A DNA stretch of 64,000 nucleotides from NCBI GenBank assembly GCA_951799405.1, contig OX637333.1, forward strand, positions 18,103,960 to 18,167,959, written 5' to 3'. A program made the translations under genes and the position numbers. How positions within the stretch are numbered: position 1 is the stretch's first letter; every line of letters begins with the position of its first letter. Shown in pieces: positions 11,043 to 23,100 of this stretch. A model generated the notes under the pieces. The model was not told where the DNA came from. It did no database searches and worked only from the letters and a program-made list of their open reading frames with translations. The DNA is from Agapetus fuscipes (lineage: Eukaryota > Arthropoda > Insecta > Trichoptera > Glossosomatidae).

Positions 11043-13672
11043 TCACACATACTGGGCTATCATATCAGAAGAAAAAAAAGGGGTGTCTATGATTTAGTTC
11101 TCCCACAATCTTCCAGCCCCAAATATGAAATATTGTAAAGTATAAAAATTTTGAAAGATTTTTTTTGCACATCACTAGCAAAAGTTCACAAAAATTTTAT
11201 TGCTTATAATGCTTTAACACATACTGGACTATCATATTAGAAGAAAAAAAAGGGGTGTCTATGATTTAGTTCTCCCACAATCTTCCAGCCCCAAATATGA
11301 AATATTGTAAAGTATGAAAAATTTGAAAGTTTTTTTTTGCACATCACTAGCAAAAGTTCACAAAAATTTTATTGCTTATAATGCTTTAACACATACTGGG
11401 CTATCATATTAGAAGAAAAAAAAGGGGTGTCTATGATTTCGTTCTCCCACAATCTTCCAGCCCCAAATATGAAATATTGTAAAGTATAAAAATTTTGAAA
11501 GATTTTTTTTGCACATCACTAGCAAAAGTTCACAAAAATTTTATTGCTTAATATGCTTCAGCACATACTGGGCTATCATATCAAAAGAAAAAAAAGGGGT
11601 GTCTATGATTTCGTTCTCCCACAATCTTCCAGCCCCAAATATGAAATATTGTAAAGTATGAAAAATTTGAAAGATTTTTTTTGCACATCACTAGCTAAAG
11701 TTCACAAAAATTTTATTGCTTATAATGCTTCAGCACATACTGGGCTATCATATCGGAAGAAAAAAAAGGGGTGTCTATGATTTCGTTCTCCCACAATCTT
11801 CCAGCCCCAAATATGAAATATTGTAAAGTATAAAAATTTTGAAAGATTTTTTTTGCACATCACTAGCAAAAGTTCACAAAAATTTTATTGCTTATAATGC
11901 TTCATTACATACTGCGCTATCATATAAGAAGAAAAAAAAGGGGTGTCTATGATTTCGTTCTCCCACAATCTTCCAGCCCCATATATGAAATATTGTAAAG
12001 TATAAAAATTTTGAAAGATTTTTTTTGCACATCACTAGCAAAAGTTCACAAAAATTTTAATGCTTATAATGCTTCAGCACATACTGGGCTATCATATCGG
12101 AAGAAAAAAAAGGGGTGTCTATGATTTCGTTCTCCCACAATCTTCCAGCCCCAAATATGAAATATTGTAAAGTATGAAAATTTTGAAAGATTTTTTTTGC
12201 ACATCACTAGCAAAAGTTCACAAAAATTTTATTGCTTATAATGCTTTAACACATACTGGACTATCATATTAGAAGAAAAAAAAGGGGTGTCTATGATTTA
12301 GTTCTCCCACAATCTTCCAGCCCCAAATATGAAATATTGTAAAGTATGAAAAATTTGAAAGTTTTTTTTTGCACATCACTAGCAAAAGTTCACAAAAATT
12401 TTATTGCTTATAATGCTTCATCACATACTGGGCTATCATATTAGAAGAAAAAAAAGGGGTGTCTATGATTTCGTTCTCCCACAATCTTCCAGCCCCAAAT
12501 ATGAAATATTGTAAAGTATAAAAATTTTGAAAGATTTTTTTTGCACATCACTAGCAAAAGTTCACAAAAATTTTATTGCTTATTATGCTTCAGCACATAC
12601 TGGGCTATCATATCGAAAGAAAAAAAAGGGGTGTCTATGATTTCGTTCTCCCACAATCTTCCAGCCCCAAATATGAAATATTGTAAAGTATGAAAAATTT
12701 GAAAGATTTTTTTTGCACATCACTAGCTAAGTGCTTTAACACATACTGGACTATCATATTAGAAGAAAAAAAAGGGGTGTCTATGATTTCGTTCTCCCAC
12801 AATCTTCCAGCCCCAAATATGAAATATTGTAAAGTATAAAAATTTTGAAAGATTTTTTTTGCACATCACTAGCAAAAGTTCACAAAAATTTTATTGCTTA
12901 TAATGCTTCAGCACATACTGGGCTATCATATCGGAAGAAAAAAAAGGGGTGTCTATGATTTCGTTCTCCCACAATCTTCCAGCCCCAAATATGAAATATT
13001 GTAAAGTATGAAAATTTTGAAAGATTTTTTTTGCACATCACTAGCAAAAGTTCACAAAAAATTTATTGCTTATAATGCTTCATCACATACTGGGCTATCA
13101 TATTAGAAGAAAAAAGAGGGGTGTCTATGATTTCGTTCTCTCACAATCTTCCAGCCCCAAATATGAAATATTGTTAAGTATGAAAATTTTGAAAGATTTT
13201 TTTTGCACATCACTAGCAAAAGTTCACAATAATTTTATTGCTTATAATGCTTCATCACATACTGGGCTATCATATTAGAAGAAAAAAAAGGGGTGTCTAT
13301 GATTTCGTTCTCCCACAATCTTCCAGCCCCAAATATGAAATATTGTAAAGTATGAAAATTTTGAAAGATTTTTTTTGCACATCACTAGCAAAAGTTCACA
13401 AAAAATTTATTGCTTGTAATGCTTCATCACATACTGGGCTATTATATCAGAAGAAAAAAAAGGGGTGTCTATGATTTCGTTCTCCCACAATCTTCCAGCC
13501 CCAAATATGAAATATTGTAAAGTATGAAAAATTTGAAAGTTTTTTTTTGCACATCACTTGCAAAAGTTCACTAAAATTTTATTGCTTAAAATGCTTTAGC
13601 ACATACTGGGCTATCATATCGGAAGAAAAAAAAGGGGTGTCTATGATTTCGTTCTCCCACAATCTTCCAGCC
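11043..13672 (-). repeat. ~172-bp satellite array, right arm, inverted (about 15 copies)
   Basis: Units read CTTCCAGCCCCAAATATGAA at 11110, 11282, 11453 and so on, period 171-172. This is the reverse complement of the left-arm unit but with arm-specific differences (GGGGCTGG, CACATACTGGGCTATCATAT, TTGCACATCACTAGC). Copies within this arm are very alike. One unit near 12727 has an internal deletion of about 45 bases. Confidence 0.95.
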
Positions 13673-13879
13673 CAAAATAACATAAGAGTGGTATGAATAT
13701 ACTAATGTTTTGTAAATTTACACATTTTGTGCACAAGAAATGATTTTAACATGTGAATTGTTCATATTCCAGACGATTTAATGAAAAAATACTTTAGGAA
13801 TAAATAAATATAATTAAATTTCCATTAAAATAAAATCCATACATTTCGGGAAAGGTTGTTGTTAGACAACATCCCACAG

Positions 13880-13918
13880 CTGTCAGGCTGGCACCTGTCA
13901 GGCTGTCTTCACACCGGT
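13880..13918 (-). repeat. Right 39-bp terminal inverted repeat
   Basis: It is the inverted partner of 2558-2596. Between the satellite end (13672) and this end lie about 200 unique AT-rich bases with no counterpart in the left arm. Confidence 0.8.
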
Positions 13919-14170
13919 AAATCACACAGGTAAATTCAACCGCGAATCACAACAATGTGACAGTAGGGATGCTTGACACATATAGATACGAAAGTACCGA
14001 TACATTCTTTAAAAAAATATCGAAATTTTATCAATAAATCGATATTGCTTTTGGAGTACCTACCAAAAACGAGAAATATTTTTTTGGAATGCGTTCTCCT
14101 CGCTCCACAGCCGTCTGTTTTTTGGAAGCAAAAAATCTCACTGTGAGCTTTAACAAAATATGAATTTTAT

Positions 14171-14873
14171 TTAAGAGCCCTACATACCCTAAATCTGCCG
14201 TTTTTGTATCTTACACTTTATGGTCTTAGCAAAAGAGTGACAGTAATGAAAAAAATCAAGCATGTTTATTAATTTTTTATCTTAATTATAAAGTTTGAAC
14301 AAAATATATAACTTAAGAATTGCCACCACAAAAAAATATTTAAAAAAACACGTTTTTTTCACTTCTGCAGCTACTTTCTCGTGTGTGCTATATTTTGGAT
14401 TTTTTTTTCTTTTTAATTACAGAACAATACATTGTTTAGTGTAGTATCGGAACAGTTTTTTTATAATGTCAATAATTTTTGAGTGAATGTGGAAAAACTG
14501 TGTTCTTCGATTTAATTAAAATTTAATTCATCAAGTAGTTTCAGTTCTTCCATATTTACTCAAAAACTATTGACATTATAAAAAACTGTTCCGATACTAC
14601 ACTAAAGAATGTATATTTCTATAATTAAAAAGAAAAAAAATATTTCCAAAACAAAGCACACACGAGAAAATAGCTACAGAAGTGAAAAAAACGTGTTTTT
14701 TTAAATATTTTTTTGTGGTGGCAATTCTTAAGTTATATATTTTGTTCAAACTTTATAATTAAGATAAAAAATTAATAAACATGCTTGATTTTTTTCATTA
14801 CTGTCACTCTTTTGCTAAGACCATAAAGTGTAAGATACAAAAACGGCAGATTTAGGGTATGTAGGGCTCTTAA
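14171..14873. mobile_element. TTAA-flanked palindromic MITE, copy 1
   Basis: The element is almost entirely one long hairpin. Its left arm (about 14175-14500, from GAGCCCTACATACCCTAAAT) is mirrored by the right arm (about 14545-14869), with a short AT-rich centre. TTAA occurs at both outer ends (14171-14174 and 14870-14873), as in piggyBac-type insertions. Each arm carries AAATCTGCCGTTTTTGT and AATTGCCACCACAAAAAAAT. A second copy with different outermost bases but the same arms lies at 41968-42673. There is no coding capacity. Confidence 0.85.
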
Positions 14874-15017
14874 ATCTCTTTAAAAAAATTAAGCTTGCCT
14901 AATCGCGTGCCTAACCACTCCCCTCCTCCTGTCAATACTTTTTTTGCCACGAAATTTGTGAAATTTTGAGACGCTTATCCATTGACTGTTGAATGCGCTT
15001 ATCGTCACAGCTTATCG

Positions 15018-16428
15018 TTAGGCTCAGTTTAGACACACGAAATTTTTTTGAAAAAGTTTCGATAGTGACGTCAAGCAAGATGGCCGCTCCGCAGTGACAG
15101 TTGCTGGCAATTTTGATATTATGATGATTTTTAAAAAATGCCGCATGACCCGCTTATTTCGTAATGTTGGTCAGACTGAGTTGTCAGACATTTCCACTTC
15201 GGAGTTAAAATGTCTGAAAAGTCAAAGACAATAATGCTATGGACTCGACAATTTTGGTAGGTATTTTAAATTTTTTTGTTAATTTAAAACTCTAAAACCT
15301 TTATTTTCTGTGAAAACTAAAAACGCAAACGCAAACGCAAAACGCAACTAAGCTACACATATAGTGTAACTTCTTGCCGCGTTATCCCCGAAGGGGTCGC
15401 ATGTGGCGAGTTGAACCTATTTATTTTTACAGGTAAGGGGGCCGGCCTTACGCCAACCACTTCAGTTGAAGTGGGGGTTTCCCAGCTCCCGAGGGGGTTG
15501 GTACTCATTTCTTGTGAAGGCTGAGTAAACCTTGCCGGTATTTTTATAATGGGGTTTGAAATAAACACCGAAATAGGAAATCATTTCTGACACCCTCCTC
15601 GGTGGGATTCGAACCCGAGCTCACGGGGTAGAAGGCAAGCACTCTACCAACTGAGCTATCGACCGGTCTGTATTGTAAAATTTGCATTAGTCTGTAAAAC
15701 TAAAAACAATTCGGAAAATATGAAATAATTGTTAACCCCTTGAAAAGAAAAAGGAAGTAGGTAATAATTAAATTGAGTTTGTTCTTACTTTTAGATTAAA
15801 AACAATTTTATTTCACGACGGTGTTTTTTTCCATTGCAACGTTTTAATTATGAAATGATTCCGTGAAACTTTTCACGGAAGAAACATGTTAATCAACTAT
15901 TTTTATAAGTCGTAAATAATTTCAGTCGTAAAGGAAGTCTTAAATTTAATGTTGGTCTCGGCAAATATGCGCCAAAAACAATGACACAATATAATGTGAA
16001 CACAATATAAAATACCAATGCAATATTAATGACACAATTGCAATATCGCATTCTGTTTCATAAAAATACTTTTGAGGTTAAGAACCCGTAATATATTTTC
16101 ACAACTAACATTGGAATATTCAGCCAGTTTGTACAACAGCACGATTAATTTTAAATTATCTGTATGATTCTTTTTTTTTACCGACGCATAGTTAAATTTA
16201 ACACGTATTAAAATAATTTAATTCCTACATTATTTTAATCCCATTCGATGTTTGAATAAACCGCAACAGCTAAATGTCATTAGAAGAAAAAGACTCTGTT
16301 TTGTTCAAAAAATATTTTGTTCAAATGTGTGTGGAGACGGAAAACCGATAGTTGCCGCTAAAAATCGCTGTCTGACGTCACTATCGAAACTTTTTCAAAA
16401 AAATTTCGTGTGTCTAAACTGAGCCTTA
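15018..16428. mobile_element. TIR element A (GGCTCAGTTTAGACACACGA ends), host of a SINE
   Basis: The element spans 15021-16425. It begins GGCTCAGTTTAGACACACGA and ends with the inverted complement, with TTA on each side (15018-15020, 16426-16428) as a 3-bp duplication. It contains a full S2 SINE (15325-15695). Without that insertion it is about 1.02 kb, matching copy B (29406-31382 minus its own insertion) over its length in opposite orientation. No long reading frame is present, so it is non-autonomous. A 3-bp duplication fits PIF/Harbinger-like or other superfamilies; I leave the family open. Confidence 0.85.
15313..15707 (-). mobile_element. Full-length S2 tRNA-derived SINE with 12-bp target duplication
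   Basis: The 371-bp insert (15325-15695) is flanked by identical AAAACTAAAAAC at 15313-15324 and 15696-15707. The matching site in copy B has a single AAACTAAAAAC, which gives the empty site. On the minus strand the SINE has a tRNA-like head (box A TAGCTCAGTTGGTAGAG, box B GGGTTCGAATCCC), a body with GAAACCCCCACTTCAACTGA, and a 3' tail of repeated TTGCG/TTTGCG units. This copy defines the family. Confidence 0.92.
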
Positions 16429-16967
16429 TATTGATATTTTTCCTCGATTATTTCGATAGTATTCGAAATGATCGATAGTTTTGTTTCATTTCCCTACTTG
16501 GCAGCTCTATAAATACCTACTATCATAAAAAGTTGGATTGAAATCTAAATAATTTGAAAATAAATCAAATAAAATAATCAAGTGAAGGAAAATACATAGG
16601 TACATTTTATTGATGCCTAAATGATTGGTAAGTAAATAATAAAAACCCTAAATATTCTACCTACCGTTTTTCAGATTTGTATTCCCTATTCCCCAAAGTC
16701 TTTGATTTTGTAGAACTGTCAGATTGGGGTTTTACAACGTTTTTGTTTAGATTCAAATTTTAGTATTTATGCTTTGTTCTTATGGATTTATTTTATTCAA
16801 AAAAATAAATTTACGCACAATTTACTATATCAAGTGTTGTTCTTGTGAAAAATGAGGGGATAGTGTTTTATTTTGTAGAAATAGAAGTGCCATAAACCTA
16901 ACCTGTAAAATGGGGCTATATTTGTCTGTGTGCGAATGATGGATTGATTAGTGATTGTTTGAAGAAG
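16426..16967. other. Upstream region of Prp3
   Basis: There are about 540 bases between element A and the Prp3 start codon. I see no clear TATA box or initiator close to the ATG. The first part (16430-16495) holds ATCGAT-rich sequence ending TTTCCCTAC that resembles decayed MITE sequence. The promoter must lie here or inside element A. Confidence 0.4.
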
Positions 16968-17104
16968 ATGTCGTCCTCGCAGCCCCACCTGTCCCGCCGG
17001 GAAGTGGAGGACCTCCGCTCCACCCTCGACAAGACCATTTACAGATGCCTTGGATACTGTGATTCAGCATTAATCTCGGCAGCTTCGTCTTGCTTATCCA
17101 ATGG
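16968..17104 (+). CDS. Prp3: Prp3 exon 1
   Basis: It starts at the ATG encoding [20 protein letters not shown] and ends ...SCLSNG before the donor GTAAGT. It carries the first part of the PWI-like domain ([19 protein letters not shown]). It ends with two bases of a split glycine codon. Confidence 0.95.
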
Positions 17105-20100
17105 GTAAGTAACTCATTTTTTCTTGATTTAGAACTTTTAATCTGTAGTTGTTGCTCTGGCGTCTTGCCTCTAGGGGTGGCCAGAGCCTCTGCAGAGTTT
17201 TTTTTTCCATGTCTTTGTATCCTTACTTGCCTCTTTCATTTTGTACAGTGTCAGTCGCCAAATCAATATCGAACAAACCAATAGAAAACTAATAGCGATT
17301 GCCACTTTCTTTCATAGTCTCAAAACAGCACACAAAATAATGATACAGATGCTACAAAGGATCAGGACATCAACTGCCACATCACCTATACCTCTGCGGC
17401 AATACAACAAGTGTCATAGACCTCCAGATTTTCTGAAATTTTAAAACGTCTCGAACGGATGCCAAAGAGAAGCTTCAAAATGTCTCTGCAGAGCTAACAT
17501 TCATAAACGTTGTGTCAGAGAAAGACATCACGGCATGTGCAATTATTGGGTGTCAGCGCTAGCTTTGGGCCCATCATCTTATTTGGGTCTATATCTGTGT
17601 CCTCTTATTTTGTCAGACTGTAGGGCATTACTCTAGACCAGGGGTATCCAACATAATATTGTGGAGGGCCAAGTTTAGTATTTTTGTAAACATGGCGGGC
17701 CAAAAGAAATGCTCAATTTCGCCCCCCCTAGGGCACTCTACAGACGCCCCCCACTAGGGCACTCTACAGACGCCCCCCCTAGGGCACTCTATCAGACGGT
17801 ACCGCTGCACCTCGCGGAATCATCAATCAACTCATTTGATTAGTAGACTTAGGTTATAGAGAAAAAAATAAAAATGAGTTGTGAATTGTAGTTTTAAGTT
17901 AGGGTTTCATCATTTTCATCTTATCTGCCAAAAAAATGCCTGTTACGCTGAAGATGCCTGTTACTGAATGTATGAGAAAATGCCTGTTACGCTGAAGATG
18001 CCTGTTACTGAATGTATGAGAAAATGCCTGTTACGCTGAAGATGCCTGTTACTGAATGTATGATTGAAGCACCACCAAGCACAAGGCTACCTATCCTGAA
18101 AACCTTAATTGCTGTGAATCATGCGTGACTTCATTTTAATATCCTTTTTGTATAAGTATTCAGAAGAATAATATTGATGTTTTGTTGCCATATTGTAGAT
18201 ATGATCACCGTAAAATCATTGATAAACTGTCTCCGCTGTTGGACTCTAAGAAGACACCTAGAGACAAGGCTTCTCGTCTGGCTGATAAGATCTTACAGGT
18301 ACCAGAGTGTTGTCATTTTTAGATCATTATTGGTTATTTATTATTTGTAGCACTCAAGCAAATCCTGTTCAAAACCAACATCAATCACGAACTTCCTTTC
18401 AGTGTCTCAAAGCAAAGGAAGCACAGCACTACACATCTAGCACCCCTGCCATGAAGGATCAGAACATCAACTGTGATCTTACAACACTCACACCTCTGTG
18501 GCTCCCCAACAAGTGTCATATACCTCTAGATTCTCTGAAATCTTTGGAGTCTCTTTAGAGTATTTCTTTAAAAAATCACATCTATAGTTGGCTGTAGGCC
18601 GAACAGTCTAGGCCTGAACCAATGAATGTTTCATCTACCGTCGCTGGTTCGGGTGCTAGACTGGCTTGGCAATAACTGCAATATGTAAAACTTGAGATGT
18701 TAGTGCTCGTTTTCACCAAGAGTATTTAAAGATAAAGTGCTGTTTAAAAATATTTAAGTACCAGTTTTGGTTTCACCAGCATTTAAGAACCTCTTAACTC
18801 GCTAAAAACTTCTTATATTTGCGAGCCCGATGTTCCGCTCCCTAAACTGTCTCTTACGCTAAAGGACACTTTAGCGACCTGTCAGTGAGGTTATGTCATG
18901 TTTAAACTGCAAATAAGTGAACATGCACACCGATATCCTTGTCTTTTTAGAAACTCTTGAAGATAAACAAGTTGCTAGGACTTATCTGTGACCGAAAAGT
19001 TTTGAGAAAGGTCAATTTTTTTCGATAATAGTATGACATAAATTTTTGGTGGGGATATCGGCTGTCAAAAAATACAATGGTGTAGGTCCTTGCTGGATAA
19101 AATTGTAGTATTTTTTAAGTTTTCGGACAACAGAGCTGTAGGTACAAATATAGTTTTGGTAAAGATGTTGTGGAAATATCTCTTATCGTCCATGAATTTA
19201 TTGGGTGTTTAAAAACATCGATCTTTTAAATTGATCGATGTTTATAGGTAGGTACCTACCATAAATTTGTCATATCACAGGCCTTATGATATCATTCAGA
19301 TGAATTGTTTGGTATTATTATCTACAGAAACAATTCAGTGACACACAGGCATTACTTATTAGAGGCATTTACAATTTTATGCCACTGAAGGCAATCAGCT
19401 GATATCTGTGGCAGACATGGGAGGCGTAAGTGTAGCCCCATGTAGCAGGATTGAACAAGTTTCTCGCGGTCATCCTCTGAAAAGTTGAAGCATGTTTCTT
19501 CTTTAATTTGATGATATCGTGATGATTGATTGGTGACCGCCGTGTATTTAAAAATGCCGATTTTACATGTCGAATATTGATGTTAATTGTCAACAACGAA
19601 AAACGCAACAGAGAAACGCATCTGAATGCAGCTGCAGACTACAAGCCATATTATAGTGTGTGCATTAGAGTGGAGTGATCTTGTATGAGATTTTTTTTTT
19701 TTTTTTCAAAACCATATAAGTACCATTTTTTTGTGCCATTTATGAAAAAAAATTCAGAGTTTTCAAAAAATTCCTTCTTCCCGCACACTGACTTCAAAGT
19801 TTATGTTTTTGTTGAAAATTTGTAACATACGAGTAGCTCCAGCTCAATATTGAGCTAAATAAAGTTAGTCAAGGTTTAAAAAATTAAAATAAAAGTACTA
19901 CAAGCATTCATTCGTACATTCCAAAACAATACAAGAAGAAAAAAGTACAGGTTTTATAAAAAAAAAAAAACATTTTGCTTGAAAATTGCCTTTTCTTTTC
20001 ATTTTCGGCATTATGCTCCTTCGTTCTAATTAGGCTTTTATAGCCACAAATCTAAATTTTTGGTATATTGGCTCAAAGCAGCTTTTCTTGTTATTTTCAC

Positions 20101-23100
20101 TGCTCTTTCAACTGCCTAAGTATAGCATGGGAGCAGGGGCGTGCATCCCATACGGGCACATGAGTCTTATGGGTAGGCAATATATGGTAAAAAAAAACAT
20201 TTAATCTTGATATTCAGATTTAAAATTCAAAATTTAAATTCAATTGGAGCCCTCGTTAGCACTTCAGTCAATAGCAAATGAGTTATTTTAAAGGAATGGG
20301 AGAAACTATTTATTCGGAAATTTATTACTACCTTACATGGGATCTGTAAAAAATGCATGTCACTGTCACCACTAGATTGAACTTTCTCATCGGATATTTT
20401 TTTTCTAAAAGAGGCTCATTAATATTTTCCTGATATCTTATTAGATCAACTTAAGTTGCAGCATTGAAATATATTTCAGGCCTCTTAAAAAGTCATTGTG
20501 TGAGAGATTTGATATTTTGCGTGCCTTTAAGCTGCGTCATGTTGTGAATTCTTTAATGAGTTAGTTTTTGCCGATAATCATCGCTAATAATATACTTTCC
20601 AAATGCCTAAAAGAGCCATTTTTTCCAAAGACTGAACCTTTTACTTTTATGATATCTAGCAAATATTTTGAGGCCAAAATGATGAAACAAATATGATATG
20701 AGTCATCTTTACATGAACAATTATTTTTATAAGAACCTATGATGGAGGATACACTTTTATCACAAAAGCAGCTAGAGTTGTCAAAGTTTCCGACGGTGAT
20801 TCCGTTGCTACATGCAGACGTAGTATTTGGTTGGCTTGTGTAAGCCAAAGAACGTGTAAAATCTGGCCTGGAGATCTATTTGTCAGATCTTTGCAGCAGA
20901 GACACAGCAGAGACACACTTTGCGTGTCTCTGCTGACTGTGCTCAGGAGAGGGAGGCGCTCTTAGAGGTGCGTGTCTCTGCTGGCTGTAGCGGGTGAGGG
21001 AGGCGCTCTTAGCTTTGCGTGTCTCTGCTGACTGTGCTCAGGGGAGGGAGGCGCTCTTAGAGGTGCGTGTCTCTGCTGGCTGTAGCGGGTGAGGGAGGCG
21101 CTCTTAGCTTTGCGTGTCTCTGCTGACTGTGCTCAGGAGTGGGAGGCGCTCTTAGCGGCTATTTTTATATATTTAAGACTTGTGTCAAACGACACATTAC
21201 TGTAGTTTAGATTTTATTTATATATTTTTTAGTATTATGACAATTTTGTTTTTCCATCGAGTCTGTCTGATTAGGATGGTTTGATGGAGGGACAAAGGCG
21301 CACAGAATCTGACAAGTTCTGTCGCCGTGAAGCTTGGGGAGTGTCAAATGGCCCCTGCAGGGTTGCCAAAGCTTTTACCATACTGAAAAAATCACTTCCG
21401 TCTGGTAACAGTAGACGTAAGCAAGAAGATGAATGGAAAATTGGAACTTTAAATGTAAGAGGAATGAAGGACAAAGAACAAGAGTTAGAGAAAGAGATGA
21501 ATGACAGGAAGATTAAAATTCTATGTGTGACTGAGACCAAGATGAAAGGTGAAGGGGAGAAAGTTCTGAGTAATGGTAGTTTATTCATTTACTCGGGAGT
21601 GAAAGATGGATGCCCTAGACAGGGTGTTGGTGTGATTATAATTGAGAGTGTGAGAAATTATGTTAGGAATTACAAATGGATCTCTCCTAGGATTCTTCTA
21701 GTGAGGATCAGGTATAGAAATATGAACTTTTTAATCATTGCATGCTATGCGCCAGTAGATTCAGAATGTATGGAGACTAAAAATGAATTCTGGGATATGC
21801 TTGATGACACAGTCAGAATGAAAGACGAGAATGAAAAGTTGTTGCTTCTTGGTGACATGAATGGATGGGTAGGTAGAAGAAAGGATGAATATGAGAGGGT
21901 CGTAGGACCAAATGGAAGAGGTGTCATCAATGGCAGTGGGAGACGTCTTGTCGGCATGTGTGTGGAGCATGGTATGTTTGTATCAAATACCTGGTTTAAA
22001 CATAAAGACGTGCACACATATACGTGGTATGGGCCAAATACTCGCACTGTCATTGACTACATATGTGTGGAAGAATGTATGAGAGGTGCCATAAGAGATG
22101 TCAGAGTCTACCAAGGTGTATCCGTGGGATCAGACCATCATCTCTTGTGTGCCACAGTAATGATAGGTAAAGTGAAAATGTTGAAAAGAACGAAAGTTAT
22201 TAAGATGAAAAGAATAAAGGTAGAAAAACTAGATGATGAAAGTGTGAGGAATGATTTTGAAGTGGAAGTAAGCCAGATTTTGAAATCGGATGAATGCAAG
22301 GAATTGGCGAAGAATGCATGTGTAGGAAAAATGTGGGAAACATTTAAAACATGTTTGGTTGAAAGTGCAAAGAAGGTATGTGGAGAAGTGACGATTGGGC
22401 ATAGAAAAGGCAATGAATGGTGGAATGATAAGGTTAAACAAGCAGTGAAAGAAAAGAAAGAGAGCTATTTAAAATGGATTAATGATAGAAAGAATAAAAT
22501 GTGAGAGACCGAGTACAAGAGGAAAAAATGGCTAGCGAAGAATGAAGTTCAAATGAGTAAGAGAAGTATGGAAGAGAAATTGAGTGAAAGAGCACAGAAT
22601 GACTTCTCTGACAATAAAAAGATGTTTTGGAGCTGGGTGAGACAAAACAACGAAAGTTGTAAGTCCACAACTCCGGGAATCAAAAATGTCAGCGGAGACA
22701 TTCTGTGGAATAAAGAAGATGTAAAAAAGAGATGGAAAGAATATTTTAATGAGGTTTTTGATGAAGATGAATGTGATTCAACTGTGAAAGGAGAATATGA
22801 TGAGGGTAATGTTTTGAAAATATCGAAAGAAGAAGTAAGAAAGGTTATAAAGGAATTAAAGAATGGAAAAGCTGCAAGTGTGGATGGTGTGAGACCTGAG
22901 ATGTTGAAAGCGGGAGGAGAATGTGTGATTGAATGGATGAAAGAGCTTTGCGAATTGTGTGTTAGTGTCAAGGAGGTTCCATTGGACTGGAGAGAGGCGG
23001 TCATTGTGCCAATTTACAAAGGTAAAGGCGACAAAAAAGACTGCCGTAACTGCAGACCGATCAGCCTTCTTAGTGTGCCAGGTAAAGTGCTATGCAAGAT

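Larger units (their letters stand above)
2558..13918. mobile_element. Foldback-like composite element with inverted satellite arms
   Basis: An identical 39-bp sequence occurs inverted at 2558-2596 and 13880-13918. It starts ACCGGTGTGAAGACAGCCTG and contains the direct repeat CAGCCTGACAG twice. Between these ends lie two arrays of the same ~172-bp satellite in opposite orientation (2875-9594 and 11043-13672), separated by a 1.45-kb loop. Long inverted arms made of tandem repeats are typical of foldback transposons, for example Drosophila FB. No transposase is visible and I could not find a convincing target duplication at the outer ends. It could instead be two transposon ends that captured a satellite which later inverted. 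Confidence 0.6.

Noticed and set aside
13966..16495. A MITE of the TAGGGATG type split by the palindromic MITE and element A
   Set aside because: TAGGGATGC at 13966 and TTTCCCTAC at 16487 are a weak inverted pair and the 8-base flanks agree at only four positions.
20561..20848. Small cysteine-rich protein gene on the minus strand
   Set aside because: There is no signal peptide, splice support or recognised domain; it may be decayed transposase.
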